From positions 73,977,644 to 74,041,643 of the forward strand of contig OZ026515.1 in the NCBI GenBank assembly GCA_964019695.1: a stretch of DNA of 64,000 nucleotides, read 5' to 3'. Shown here piece after piece: positions 12,412 through 23,835 of this stretch; the stretch's first letter is position 1, and every line of letters begins with the position of its first letter. The DNA comes from Loripinus fragilis. Taxonomy: Eukaryota; Mollusca; Bivalvia; Lucinida; Lucinidae. Position numbers and translations under genes: made by a program. Below the pieces are notes generated by a model. That model searched no databases. It saw only the letters and a list, made by a program, of their open reading frames with translations, and was not told the DNA's origin.

Positions 12412-12449
12412 CTTTTTCATCACTTGGATGCTTTTTCATCACTTGGATG
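12412..12449. repeat. 19-bp perfect tandem duplication
   Basis: CTTTTTCATCACTTGGATG occurs twice back to back with no mismatch. Confidence 0.9.
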
Positions 12450-12742
12450 CTTACGGTTTAACCTGTTTGTTCAGGCGCCCGCCTGTTGAATATATTGTTG
12501 AATTTGGACTATTGAAATCTAAAAATGTTGTTTTGTTTTTGTAGTTTTTTTTCTAGTAAGGACAGGACTATTTTATTATATCGTTATGGTGTTATCTGCG
12601 TAACTCGGTGTATAGTAACAAAGTACCTACGTACAAGTATAAGGTTTCAACAAAATCTTATGACTGTTCCGCCAAGGGTATTGGTGATATTGATTTCGGT
12701 TCGGCTTCTTTGCTCATTAAAATGTAATTCGCATATTTAAGC

Positions 12743-12815
12743 TTGTTGGTTGTTGGTTGGTTTTGTTTCTTTACGTCCCAAGTCAACAGCTATGGTCATT
12801 GCGGGACGGTCATTT
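12743..12815 (-). mobile_element. SINE tail fragment (same family as 845-1112)
   Basis: The reverse complement reads GACCGTCCCGCAATGACCAT and AGCTGTTGACTTGGGACGTA, ending AAGAAACAAAACCAACCAAC. It matches the tail of the element at 1030-1112. The tRNA-like head is not seen, so it is truncated or too diverged. Confidence 0.55.
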
Positions 12816-12949
12816 CACCTAACCACACTGTAAGCGATTTGAACTTCTTGGGAGACACGTTTGATTCTGATTTCGGTTGTGATTTTCAGCTTTCATTTAG
12901 CGTAGCCCAACTAAAGCTTGATTTGCAAATTAACAAATTGAGCCTAGTC

Positions 12950-13150
12950 ATGAGAAAACAAACATTTTACATATGTGAAAACAAAGACGCAGATCAGCGT
13001 CATGGTGACCGCAAAGCTGATCATGCGTTTGTTCTCGCTACATAGATACTACAATCCCTCTACTTTATAAAATCAGAAATTTCAAGCCTCTAGCCATCTT
13101 CTGTAGCTATACAGCCTGGTTTGTATCAGACATAGTCGGAAACCAGAACG
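12950..13150 (+). repeat. Dispersed repeat, 'CTGATCAGCGTC' family
   Basis: Words such as GCAGATCAGCGTCATGG, TTTGTTCTCGCTACATAG and CTATACAGCCTGGTTTGTAT recur in variant form at 16060-16180. The same family appears to be present at 56930-57065 and 62860-63000, where the core CAGACCAGCCTGCACATC is better preserved. I recognise the core from bivalve sequences. Confidence 0.45.
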
Positions 13151-15280
13151 TTGCTGATGATAATAATGTTTTCTGTGGCAAGAATGTGTTCACTGAAAGA
13201 GCGGATAATAGATATGCTTTCTATCAGATAACTTAAGAGACCCCTGAAACTTTTATTGAATTGCTTACTTTTTTTTCCTTGCAACCTAGTCGTGAGCATT
13301 TGCTGTCTTAATGGAACAGTTTGCTCATGTTTATTATTTGGTTAAGAATGTATCCGACCTATGATTACAGCGGCCAAAAGGCCGCCGTTCTAATATCGCT
13401 TTAGCTCTAAATTATTCACCAATCAGAAGCATTTTTAAATTGTAATATTCAGCACACCGACTGGAAAAAGATGCTCTCATTGGTTGATACTCAGAATGTC
13501 CTTACAATCTTATTAAACATGAAACTAAACTTGAAAACATACATGTAAATGGCAGAGAACCAGTTTGTGCACTTGGTCTAAAAATGCAAATGTATTAACG
13601 ACCTCGTCTCGAATATAGGTCAACCCCCGATGTTGAGTATTTGTAAATTGCTGTCACTATCATTGTTTACATGCCTTGCACACAGTAAAGAAGTGCATTA
13701 TAAAATAACCCACTAAATTCGAAAGGACTTTACAGTAATATCACGTTATTTAAATAAAATATTTGTAACTTTTCCAATTCCCATATCTGGACATGATTAT
13801 AGTCTGTTTCATATATTTCGACAATAGTCTTTTTTGGCGGTTATACGGTTATATTCCCAATGCCAAAACGTTTCTTTTCTCCTATGTTCGGATGAAAAAA
13901 TCCCCTTTTCAAGTCGGAAAATATCAAAGAAAAAATCAACGATTTCTTCGAGTAAATTGTGTTAAACTTGTTTGTTTATCGGACATTTTCAACCGACCAA
14001 CTATCGGCATATCAGTCGTCCTACTACGATGAAAATCCTCTCGATGCACTATAAGGGCCCAAGGGTGTTGCGCCCTCTAACGATCGGCAAATCAGCCGTG
14101 GTTTAATTCTTTGCTTCAACAGGTAATTTCCCCTGTAAGTACAACAATCAATTAAAACTTGTTCTCCGGATGCATAAAAAGATAAAAACCAACTAGCTGA
14201 TACAATTAGGTAGCTTAATTTCGTACATCTGTGTGTAAGAATGGAGATGAATATGATAAAAGCTAGATGTTATTTTGACTATCTTAACTGTCTCTTGTCT
14301 ATCACACCTGAAGGAGCTGGTACTTTGGCGTAAGCTTCTGTAGTACCAAGTGCCCCGTCCCACTTCTTCAGTTTTTCTAATTTATTCGCATTTTATGTTG
14401 GCTGGGGATAGTGCTGGGGTGAACGGAAAGTCATAATGTATAAGGGACCCCTGCCAGATGTTTTTCCAGTGTGTTGACTTAGTAATTTTCATGCAAATGA
14501 TGTAAAGGGGAGTCCCACTCAAATTTGTTTAGGGTGGGTTTGCAGAATCCCGCCCCCCCCCCCCTGGAATAGGTTGGACCCGCCCCCCGCCCCCGAAACG
14601 TTGTAAAATTATAGTTTTCTTTGAAATAAACCATTGATAAGCCACTGTAAAACTTTAAAAGTTGAGGACAAAATAAAGACAAAACACGTTGTCAGAGCTG
14701 TTTTCTGGCAGTCGGGCCTGGACCACCCTGGCAAAAATTCCTGGATCCGCGCATGGGTCAGTCAGCATCGAAACTCGAGCCACTATCGGACTGCTAGCAA
14801 AATGTCATTTGGATGGCATTTCAGTGGCGGGCCGATAATGGCCCGATTGTACGTGCTTACTGGGTGTCGATCAGTTTTGAATCCTACATGTATTTATTCC
14901 TCGATCCTGGCTATGTTCTTTTCTGGTGTTCGGTTTGTTCAATGAACGTTTAATTTTACATTAATTAATTGTCAACACCACCCCCCCCCCCATTTTCTTA
15001 AAAACTAAGGACTTAAAACATTGTTCCCAAACCCTTGCTTGTGAATGCCTAAAATTAAAAAAAAAATTCGGATGCATATCGCTCAGCGAAAAAAGTTAGA
15101 TGTGCACAAAACCAAGCGAAAGAGAGGCAGAAACAGGACCACAACTTCGCTGGTTTTAGATTCCAGCATGCAAAGGGGTAGATGGGAATTTCGTCTAAAC
15201 CAGCGAATTTGGTTGCGTTTATCGTCAGTATTTGAGAGCCGCCGAATATCTTTTTTAAAGACATTTCTTGTTTTTTATCC
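13151..15280. other. Unassigned region with poly-C runs
   Basis: No recognised repeat or domain. Homopolymer C runs lie at about 14548-14561 and 14983-14992. A C-rich stretch at 14582-14597 makes this part error-prone for sequencing. Two short similar phrases, ACTATCGGCATATCAGTCGT at about 13998 and CGATCGGCAAATCAGCCGTG at about 14080, hint at a small local duplication. The frames at 14634-14945 and 15045-15368 (plus) are not recognised. Confidence 0.4.
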
Positions 15281-15945
15281 AACTTGTTTTCCATCAGTGT
15301 TCCTGTGGTCGGTAGAGAAATTACTAACATTTTGCCTTTGTTCTGTGAACAAGTTAAAGCTTATCTAGTTTGACCAACAGTAGCCGAATGGTGGGCGATG
15401 CGTGAAACATGGGCCAAACTACCTTCAGCCGGCGTTTGTGCCATAGATGGCACATCTCATCGTTTTTATAGACCAGAGGTGGAGCCACAAGAACTGTATC
15501 ATTCTGGCCATCGTCATTTTCATTGTATACATACACAAGTTGTGGTTGACGTTCATGGAACAATTCGTTACATTGAGAGCGGTTATCAGGGCCATTTAAA
15601 TGATGCACAGCAGTATGCCCTGATGCAAGAGGTAAGAACGGGTCTTCAGTTTCGGGACGAATTAGTTCTGTTAGGCGACAAAATTCATCCAAACCATGGC
15701 GCTGTTATTACGCCATATACCTCTACACAGCTGGCTCAGAAACAGCCACTGGAACGTCGTAAATGTAGGAAACTTAATTCCTTGATAAAGCTATACAGAG
15801 TTTGTGTAGAGCAATCCATTGGCCAACTTAAAACGTACAGATCAGTCAGTCTACTTTGGAGACACCCGAGAACTATGCTCACTTCCACTGTGAAGTCTTG
15901 TGGTGCGTTAGTCTGTAGGCGCAAAGAGATAGGACTTATAATATA
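15281..15945 (+). pseudogene. PIF/Harbinger (HARBI1-like) transposase fragment with in-frame stop
   Basis: The frame covers the DDE nuclease domain of the Harbinger family. A helix-turn-helix-like piece, SVPVVGREITNILPLFCEQV, ends at an in-frame TGA at 15377-15382. Then PTVAEWWAMRETW leads into the first catalytic Asp in CAIDGT (about 15446). GHLNDAQQY follows, then LLGD (second Asp region, about 15677-15679), then RVCVEQSIGQLK with the third catalytic Glu (about 15810). The order and the roughly 43-residue spacing to Glu fit the family. From the intact ATG at 15398 there are 182 codons, against about 350 for a full protein. The N-terminal part upstream of 15281 is scrambled. No inverted termini were found, so element borders are unknown. 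Confidence 0.8.
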
Positions 15946-16039
15946 GACCATTGATTCTAAGAGCCTTCAGCTTAAAATGTCAACCCGTAATTTATTGCCT
16001 GTTGACAAAATGAGTCGAGCAAACCTGAGTCTTGCATGT

Positions 16040-16200
16040 GCGAAAACTAATGCTCATATCAGTTGTGCAGAAACATATAGCTGATCAGCGTCTTTGTTTC
16101 ATATCGCCCCAAAATAGTACAAACCCCTTCATGCACTTTCAGGGTTCCATCCATCATCTGTGTTTATACAGCACAGTTTGTGTCAATGTCGGATTTGCTA
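16040..16200 (+). repeat. Dispersed repeat, 'CTGATCAGCGTC' family
   Basis: GCTGATCAGCGTCTTTGTTT, AATAGTACAAACCCCTTC and TTTATACAGCACAGTTTGTG align in order with 13005-13130. Ends are not defined. Confidence 0.4.
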
Positions 16201-16275
16201 ATGACGAGAGAGATATTTTGGGCTACGTCACTACCAAACCTGAATTATCAAGCTACTGGGGAATGCAAGATACTA

Positions 16276-16393
16276 CCTTGACTCAGATAACCTGTCGCAA
16301 ACAATGCTTCGTTTATTTACTATTTTACCTATACGGTATAGGTAAATTGTAAATAAACAAAAGAATGTTTGCGTCAGAATATCTAAGTCAATG
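16276..16393. repeat. Fold-back element: imperfect inverted repeat with about 57-bp arms
   Basis: The left arm (16276-16334) passes through CGCAAACA, GTTTATTTAC and TTTTACCTATA. The right arm (16338-16393) is its imperfect reverse complement (TATAGGTAAAT, GTAAATAAAC, TGTTTGCG, AAGTCAATG). Only CGG separates them. The hairpin would be nearly continuous, with a few mismatches and small bulges. No coding potential. Confidence 0.8.
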
Positions 16394-16861
16394 TTATAGA
16401 CACTAGAGGGATTATTATATTATACATGTACATGTGTGGGCAGCGAAAAATACCAAGCTGTTCAGCCTTCACTTTGCGTTTCGTTTGTGCAAAAAAAAAA
16501 ACAACATCGTACAATTAAAAACATGTTTTCCTTCTCAAAGCATGGTTCATTCAAAGGAAACCAAGCCTCGTATAAAAATACCAAAATACCACTAGCTCAC
16601 CCATACAATCCACAATTTTCTTTCTGAACGGTCAGCATATTTTATACCTTGAGATATCCCCCAACGAAACTAGCTTGTATATCAGATTACGATGTAGGAA
16701 TCAATGTACGATTAGACGAGAAATCTCCAATATCTACTTAGTTTTGAATGAGAATTTATTTTGATCATCAACTGTGCTCGCTATTCAGTAACATGTGTGG
16801 AAAATAGACCGTTAAACTAAGGTAAACAATCGTCCTACATTTATCACGATAGAGTATATTA
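16394..16861. other. Unassigned spacer
   Basis: It contains an A-run at 16491-16503 and no recognised gene or repeat. Confidence 0.4.
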
Positions 16862-17551
16862 TATACGAGGGGTGATCAGAAAGTTCGCGGAAAAGTGCTA
16901 TTAAATCGCATTGCTTTTATTGATTGCAATGAAAATTCATAGATATAAACTGTTGACTGAAATTGAAATTTAGAAACTGCGACGTCAGAAGTATGAGTAC
17001 AAGGCGCCGCTGTGACGTCACTTTGGTGGAACCGGCCCATATGTAGCCCTGGGTTGCTTCTCGTGGCTAAACTCATAGTTGTGTATGAATTTTTAACCGA
17101 AAGTAATGTTCCGTCATTCTTTGAACATAATAATATTATGATGTTTTTATGTTATTCCGATGCGCTATGTATTCAAATTGATAGGTTTCAGTTCGAAGGG
17201 CAGGCGTAAAATGCGTCAATTTTTTGAGTTTTGTAAATTTTGAATAACAAACAACTTATTTTCTTGTCAGTGTTCATCCCAATAATTAAAATATCGGACT
17301 TAAATATCAATATTAGATCTACTCTCCTGAAAAATGGTGTTTTTCGAAGTGTGTGAATAGTTTATTTTAAAGAATTGACATGTCAAAACAGGCAATGGGT
17401 TCATAGAAGTTGAATGCTTTGCCTTTTGACAGTACTGTTATTTGTTTCAATTTAGAACACCATCCGTCAGATATAATTCTTTGAAAGTTTGCAAGGAAGA
17501 GGTTGAAATATGTCGTTAAATATGCATGGAACGCAATACGGGCTATCACAG

Positions 17552-18347
17552 TGTTATGTGGTAGATTTTCAGCCATTTTGGCCACAAGTATTTAGAAAAA
17601 TTACAAACTTCAAAATGACAATTTTTTTAAATAGTATTCTTTTATAATCGAGTTTGGTATCATTTTCACGCTCATGAGAATTGCAACTCGACTTTTCAAT
17701 TTGATATTTGATTCACTTTTTATTAACCATTTTAGAATTTTTTTTCGAAATTCTGACCTTTAATTTTCTTATTTTCACATATGGTCAGAAACGCACAATC
17801 AATTACTTTGTCCCATCTAATGTTAACAGATCTTACGTCACAATACCCATTCTTAACCTTATTGTCCCTTAAAGCGCCGCACAAATTGCATACTGGCACG
17901 TTTATTGTCATCTTAACAGCTGGCTTTAGGGGATAATAAAGGAAGAAGGCCTGCGATACGCAGGTAGAAAAATCTTAACAAAAACAGTCGGTCTTGAGAA
18001 TTTGAGTAGGACAATTTATCTGACTGTCAGCCCAGGATAAAATTTAGAGATATGGACGTAAGAACTGTAAACATGTAAAGAAGAAAATATTAAAACTCGT
18101 CGGCCGCCAGGCCTTGCCTGTGCGCGCTAGCTAACTGTACATAATGTAAATGTTGGTGATAGGGGTAGAAAAAAGAAACTACTGCGAAAGTGTTGACCTC
18201 GTGGATCCTTAATAAACGTCTTTGGAACACCATACACGTTTTAATCACTGTCTTCACCGTTCTTCAGCGTGTACCATATTGCCATACAGACATGTACGAA
18301 ATAAACACATGCACGAAAAACTCCTCAGTTTCCCCCACATTATAAAA
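17552..18347 (+). repeat. 5' LTR
   Basis: It begins TGTTATGTGG, as does the 3' copy. It ends TATAAAA where the 3' copy ends TATAACA, so the canonical terminal CA is mutated to AA here. An AATAAA-like signal and the phrase CGTCGGCCGCCAGGCCTTG occur late in the repeat. Confidence 0.9.
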
Positions 18348-18365
18348 TGGTGTTGGAATCCGGAT
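18348..18365 (+). other. Primer-binding site
   Basis: TGGTGTTGGAATCCGGAT follows the 5' LTR without a gap. Starting with TGG, it would pair with the CCA end of a host tRNA. The tRNA species was not identified. Confidence 0.7.
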
Positions 18366-19539
18366 AAGCAACTTTTTAGCTTGCTTTACGTTACCGTTAC
18401 CTTGAGCTGCAAGCGAGCGAGTATTCCCCACAGCTGGAGATATTCAAGTTGGAGCGAACCTGTGACAACAACCGCTTGAACGCTAGACAACGAGTAATGA
18501 TGATTACCTGTTCCTGATCTTCATGCGTACTATGGTGGACTATGGTGGACTATGACGATATAAGTACTATGAACTTTTAGTAACATATTTTAATTGTTTC
18601 CAATTTGAAAGTTTTTACGCTGCATATTATCAGAAACATTGACAGTTCCAGTGAAATCAAAACAGCGTAAGCAGTGACAGAACTTATAAATAACATTGTT
18701 CTTATGGATATTTTCATGGATTTCATGGACTTCAGTGAGTACTTACCTTATCTTTGCGACTATCTAAAGTTTGACATGCGTTTGTATTATTTTACAATAT
18801 TAAATATTTCTTTTAACTGCAAAGAAGCACGTTTAAGGCAAGCAATTTCAGTTAATAGTTAGGTACTAGAAGTTGGTTCATGTTACACCATGTAGGTACA
18901 GCACAATTACACGTAGTGGGCGCAATGTAGTCAAATGGGTACAGTAATAAGTACTGTGGGTAATATGCTAATCAAGATTTATAAAAAGTACTGTAGTTTA
19001 CTGATCTATATTTCAGAATTTATCAAGATTTAATAAAATGAGCAAATAGAGTTTGTAAACATCAAAAATCGGTACTACAATATGTATTTCCAAAGAAACA
19101 AATCGAGGCATAAGTCCAAAAGGACAGTTTGGTTAAATCCGCCTTATGTTTTCCTTATAGAGTTTCAAGCATGACCACGTGTGTTTTTCGAAATGTACAA
19201 GCCTTTTGTTTCAGAAGTGAGTGACATTATTTTTAAAGGTGTTGCTTTTGGCATCTTGGGTTTAGTGCTATTTGATTTTTGAGGGATTCGTAACCTCACA
19301 AGAATCAATACCGTTTCTCACTTCTGTTACAAGACGTTCTTTTTTTTAAAAAAAATCTCAATTTGGGTGTGACGTGGGATGTTCAAGCTTTGTAGGGCTA
19401 ACATATAGTTTGAGTTTTCCTATCCTCGCATAATGTTTTATGGTACACATATTATTTAGTACTCGATAATATGTTCATGCTACCACGTAGTTAGCCTATT
19501 GCATAGTTGGCCATACTAGAACACAGTAGTGATCGCAAT

Positions 19540-19830
19540 GCATTGGCAGTACATGTAAGTTCCATGCAGAACTTAACATGGGTTGTCTACTTGCTAAGGG
19601 CAAGTAAGTTTATATTCACATATTACATTTATTCATGCGTAATGCATTGACGATACATGTCCGTTCCACGTAGAACATTGACATGGTAAGCTACTTGTTG
19701 AGAGGGAGTTAGATTCATATATTTTCACATATCATATAGTTACATAGTATGCGCCTTTCATGAGTCATGTTTTTAAGTTTCACGTAGAACTTAAATGTTT
19801 GTCTACTTGCTGAGGGCAAGTGAGACCCAT
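19540..19830. repeat. Three-unit tandem repeat, about 105-115 bp
   Basis: Each unit holds a word like TTCCACGTAGAAC (about 19560, 19665, 19780), followed some 20 bp later by GTCTACTTGCTGAGGGCAAG or a variant. Units are diverged. Confidence 0.65.
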
Positions 19831-20459
19831 ATCCAGTCATAATTTGTACGTCCTGAGGGACCCATTCATGCAATAAATGTATAGACAGAACACGCATGAG
19901 CATTCAGCGACACACGTCGCATGTGGTAGCAAATCAAACATTACTATTTTTACGCATTTTCTGGATCAGTTACATGTAGTAGCAGTAGCGCAATCGTCTA
20001 TTAGAATAACCCTTGCATAGTAATAGTAACATTAGTACCAGAATAGATTTCAAAACAACAAAACTAACTTATAACTCATGTCTAAAACTCGTGGCATATC
20101 GTAAATAGTTAAAATTTAATATGTAGCATGTCGTTAGGTATACATGTAGTATGCGTAGCGTTTTTAATACTTTTACGTTATTTGCGCAGAAATATATTTG
20201 TAATCTTAAAGCAAGTAATCAGAATTCACAGAAAAAAATATATATACATTATTCATAAACCTCAAAGTCGCAAAGATATGGTGTAAAAGTACTCAACAAA
20301 CATCATAGTTTATTTACATGTATTTGCGTTTTAAACACTTTCGCAGTTGTAGATATTGTCAATATATATTCCAATGTTTTTTCATCGCCACAGATATTTA
20401 ACTTAGATAAGCCAGAAGACAAATTTACAATATTCGACCATTCCCATGAAATTGCGCAA

Positions 20460-20790
20460 ATATCGAGAGCCCATGCGACCATGCGTATTAGCGCATCATC
20501 GCCAGAGCTCTCGCTGTTCGTCAATATAGTCATGAAAGGGCTTCATGTATGCAAACACGTCTCAAATTCCTCAGATTTGCAAAACAATTAATGAATAGCA
20601 ATGATAAATCTAAGTTCCATTTTCACATATTACGACTAAACCATTTATCCACGAGTCGCACCACGTGAAAAGAGAAGGCCCACGCGACCATGTGCATTCG
20701 CACATCCTTGTAGAAGCTTTCTCGGTTCGCAAATATACACGTAAAGAGCTTGTGATTGGACACATATGTGAAGCCAATTGTAATATCATC
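20460..20790. repeat. Diverged direct duplication, offset about 209 bp
   Basis: GAGCCCATGCGACCATGCGT near 20467 and AGGCCCACGCGACCATGTGC near 20676 start two stretches of about 90 bp. They share CTTTCTCGGTTCG-like and AAAGAGCTT-like words in order. Confidence 0.55.
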
Positions 20791-20939
20791 ATTTCCATAG
20801 ATAGCATATCTATCTTAGCGTTCAGGATTTTACACCTGCTAGGGAATTTATTGATAGGAAACATTTCAAAGTCTTATTTGTTTAGATTGTCTGTGGTCGA
20901 TTATACATTTATTATTATTTTGCGGTGCAAAATTTTAGT

Positions 20940-20952
20940 ACAAAGGGGGAAT
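20940..20952 (+). other. Polypurine tract
   Basis: ACAAAGGGGGAAT lies immediately upstream of the 3' LTR start, the expected plus-strand priming site. Confidence 0.75.
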
Positions 20953-21747
20953 TGTTATGTGGTAGATTTTCAGCCATTTTGGCCACAAGTATTTAGAAAA
21001 ATTACAAAGTTCAAAATGACAATTTTTTTTAATAGCATTCTTTTATAATCGAGTTTGGTATCATTTTCATGCTCATGAGAATTGCAACTCGACTTTTCAA
21101 TTTGATATTTGATTCAACTTTTATTAACCATTTTAGAATTTTTTTCGAAATTCTGACCTTTAATTTTCTTATTTTCACATATGGTCAGAAACGCACAATC
21201 AATTACTTTGTCCCATCTAATGTTAACAGATCTTACGTCACAATACCCATTCTTAACCTTATTGTCCCTTAAAGCGCCGCACAAATTGCATATTGGCACG
21301 TTTATTGTCATCTTAACAGCTGGCTTTAGGGGATAATAAAGGTAGAAGGCCTGCGATACGCAGGTAGAAAAATCTTTACAAAAGCAGTCGGTCTTGAGAA
21401 TTTGAGTAGGACAATTTATCTGACTGTCAGCCCAGGATAAAATTTAGAGATATGGACGTTAGAACTGTAAACATGTAAAGAAGAAAATATTAAAACTCGT
21501 CGGCCGCCAGGCCTTGCCTGTGCGCGCTAGCTAACTGTACATAATGTAAATGTTGGTGATAGGGGTAGAAAACAGAAACTACTGCGAAAGTGTTGACCTC
21601 GTGGATCCTTAATAAACATCTCTGGAACACCATACACGTTTTAATCACTGTCTTCACCGTTCTTCAGCGTGTACCATATTGCCATACAGACATGTACGAA
21701 ATAAACACATGCACGAAAAACTCCTCAGTTTCCCCCACATTATAACA
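20953..21747 (+). repeat. 3' LTR
   Basis: It starts TGTTATGTGG and ends CCCCCACATTATAACA, so it keeps the canonical TG...CA ends. It aligns with 17552-18347 over its whole length with about 2% difference. Confidence 0.9.
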
Positions 21748-22094
21748 GCACAACACAATTTTACAAAACGTTGAAGTTTAATTGGTTGTGTAGTAAAACG
21801 TCAAAATACAACGTAAAATCGGCCGGTTCGCGCTATATGGCGTTGCCTTGACGACAGCTGTAACGCACGTAGACGACAAGCATGTTGTAACCGATGAACG
21901 GCATATGCGTTGCAGTATTATGTACTGTAATTCCAGCTCTGTGGATCTAACGATGCAGAAATGGCAAGTATTTTCCACGAACTTTCTAATCACCCCTCGT
22001 ATATTTATACAGTTGATGTGCAATAAAAACGACCATCTTGCAAAGTGATCTATTTTTGTCAGTTGATTGATGTCTTCTTTAGCGTATACAACCC

Positions 22095-22191
22095 CTTTCC
22101 CCCCTAGACCCAAGACGCCCTTTACATTTGTTGTATATTTATATACTGACGTTCAATTGTCCAAAGGGCATCTTGGGTCTAGGGGGGAAAG
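22095..22191. repeat. Hairpin: 29-bp inverted arms with 39-bp loop
   Basis: CTTTCCCCCCTAGACCCAAG then ACGCCCTTT (22095-22123) is the reverse complement of 22163-22191 with one mismatch. The loop is AT-rich. It may be a small fold-back element or one joined pair of transposon ends. Confidence 0.85.
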
Positions 22192-22199
22192 CATCTAAA

Positions 22200-22927
22200 A
22201 ACAAACTGAAAGACACCAGTTTCATCTTTTCAAAAACAAACATCACAATTTTTAAGTATATTTCGTACGCGTGCGCAGAAGGGATACTGCAAAGTTTTGG
22301 AAACGAATGGCATTTATATCCTTAATAATTTAGTACTTTTATTTTTTGAAAACCTATAATGGATTTACTAAAATTCTAGTCTAAACGACACCCAGTATAA
22401 AGATGATAGAGGGGTTAGAGTAGAAAGCGCACGTTTTCAAGGCTTTGTAAATGATGAATCGCTTTGAAACGTATTTTGATGCTAGCTATACATATTATAC
22501 CACCCAAACAGACGAATTTTAAAATCATTAGGGCTATTTGAAAATTTAGCTTTTGTAATCATGTCAACTAGGGAAAATATACGCCTTATCGCTTGAGCTT
22601 CTTTGAACATATGTTATTGACTTTATACTGTTGTATATAAATAAAATTAACAAATTTTGCTTTTTCATCATAAGTAACGGACAGGAAAAATGACACTTTA
22701 AAGCATGACCATGACTCGCAGCGCCGAAATACACACCAACTCCCTTTAATGGCGTATCTTTCATGAAAACGAGTATTTAAGGTGCATTTTTTCGTTTAAG
22801 TTTTAAGGAACATTCTGTCTATTATTCAAATGAAAATCAGATTCTAAGCGCCTGTTCTGTTTGGAGCTTTGTAAGTTCTACCCTACAAGTGCCCAAATGG
22901 GTATTCCATGTATAAAATCTGTCCTGG
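22200..22927. other. Unassigned region
   Basis: No recognised gene, repeat or terminal structure. Open frames are short and without motifs. Confidence 0.4.
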
Positions 22928-23835
22928 AAGATATGTGAACAAGAGGGCCCTCGGGCCCTACGTCTCGCACTTCAGAATGACTGTTTATAAAAGTATAGGA
23001 AGGTATAGCTCCTCCAAAGTCCAACTATGAACTTTGATAGATCAGCAGTTTCATTAAGACTTAACATGATAAAAGTTTCCATTAATTATGTTGACAAAAT
23101 AAACAGGATGTAGAACCTCAACTTTTCTTTAAAATAACATGTGACCTCTGGGCTGGGGCCATTTTCGAACCTCAGGGGCATGATTTAAACAAATTTGGTT
23201 GAGGTTCAATAGATATCAAACATATATCAGTGCTCTAGGCCTTTTATATGGCTTAAGACAAGAATATTTATTATTTTCTATATAAGCCTATGTAAAACAT
23301 GTGACCCCCAGGACGCGACCACTTTTGGTCCGATAATGGGGAATTAAACGCTAAAATACTCCAAGAAATCTTCCTTTTATTTAATGTACCCTGATTCAAT
23401 GGAGTGAACTCTATATTACTTTTTCAACTAATAAATAAAGATTACCACAGCTGCAAATGTTGTTTCCCCAACAACATCATTTCCATTGACTTTTAAAGTT
23501 TTCCTTTTATTAACATAGGAAAAACTGGCCACGCCCCCTGTCGGCCATGTTTTTCAATGGATCAATAAAATTTTAACAATCTTGGTAGAGGTCACACCAG
23601 GACCGTTTGTGCCAAACTATTTCCAAATCAGTCTGTTCGTTTTGGACAAAAAGCTTTTTAAGGTTTTTTCCTTTGGTTGCCATAGCAACCAATATTCTGC
23701 ATGGAATTGACGTATTTGAACAACCTTGATAGAGGATCATCCAGGGATCATTCCAGTAGTTTAGGAGGAGATGTTGTTTACGAGCGACGGACAACGGACA
23801 TTCTATGATCACAAAAGCTTACATTGAGCCACTAA
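22928..23835 (+). repeat. Bivalve dispersed repeat opening CAAGAGGGCCCTCGGGCCC
   Basis: The opening phrase with its internal GGGCCC palindromes is familiar as the 5' end of a very abundant mollusc repeat. So are the interior GGTTGCCATAGCAACC and the ending GACGGACAACGGACATTC, then TATGATCACAAAAGCTTACA. Reading order agrees with that family throughout. It carries no protein frame. The class (SINE-like or other) is not settled by what I can see. Confidence 0.65.

Larger units (their letters stand above)
18366..20939. other. Non-coding interior of the LTR element
   Basis: No conserved retroelement protein motif occurs in any frame. The interior holds its own tandem duplications (19540-19830 and 20460-20790) and a short run of GGACTATGGT units near 18535. 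Confidence 0.6.
17552..21747 (+). mobile_element. LTR retrotransposon without coding capacity (LARD-like)
   Basis: Two direct repeats of about 796 and 795 bp bound a 2.6 kb interior. A primer-binding site follows the 5' repeat directly and a polypurine tract precedes the 3' repeat, so the orientation is plus. The interior has no frame with gag, protease, integrase or reverse transcriptase motifs. Non-autonomous elements of this design depend on enzymes from relatives. About sixteen differences between the repeats are visible by eye (near 2%), so insertion was fairly recent. No convincing target duplication was found (CACAG left, GCACA right). Confidence 0.85.
16863..22006. mobile_element. Mariner-like element (inverted termini) carrying an inserted LTR retrotransposon
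   Basis: The left terminus, ACGAGGGGTGATCAGAAAGT then TCGCGGAAAA, matches the reverse complement of the right terminus at about 21974-22006 with two differences in about 33 bp. TA lies outside both ends, as mariner elements require. Removing the LTR element at 17552-21747 leaves only about 950 bp of original mariner sequence, with no readable transposase. It was therefore a non-autonomous or decayed copy before the LTR element landed in it. Confidence 0.75.

Noticed and set aside
14548..14597. GC-rich island as a possible promoter
   Set aside because: It consists of C homopolymers with no CpG clustering and no adjacent gene start.
17575..21272. Open frames duplicated at 17.6 and 21.0 kb, suggesting a gene pair
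   Set aside because: They are identical because they lie in the two LTRs of one element; no protein motif is present.
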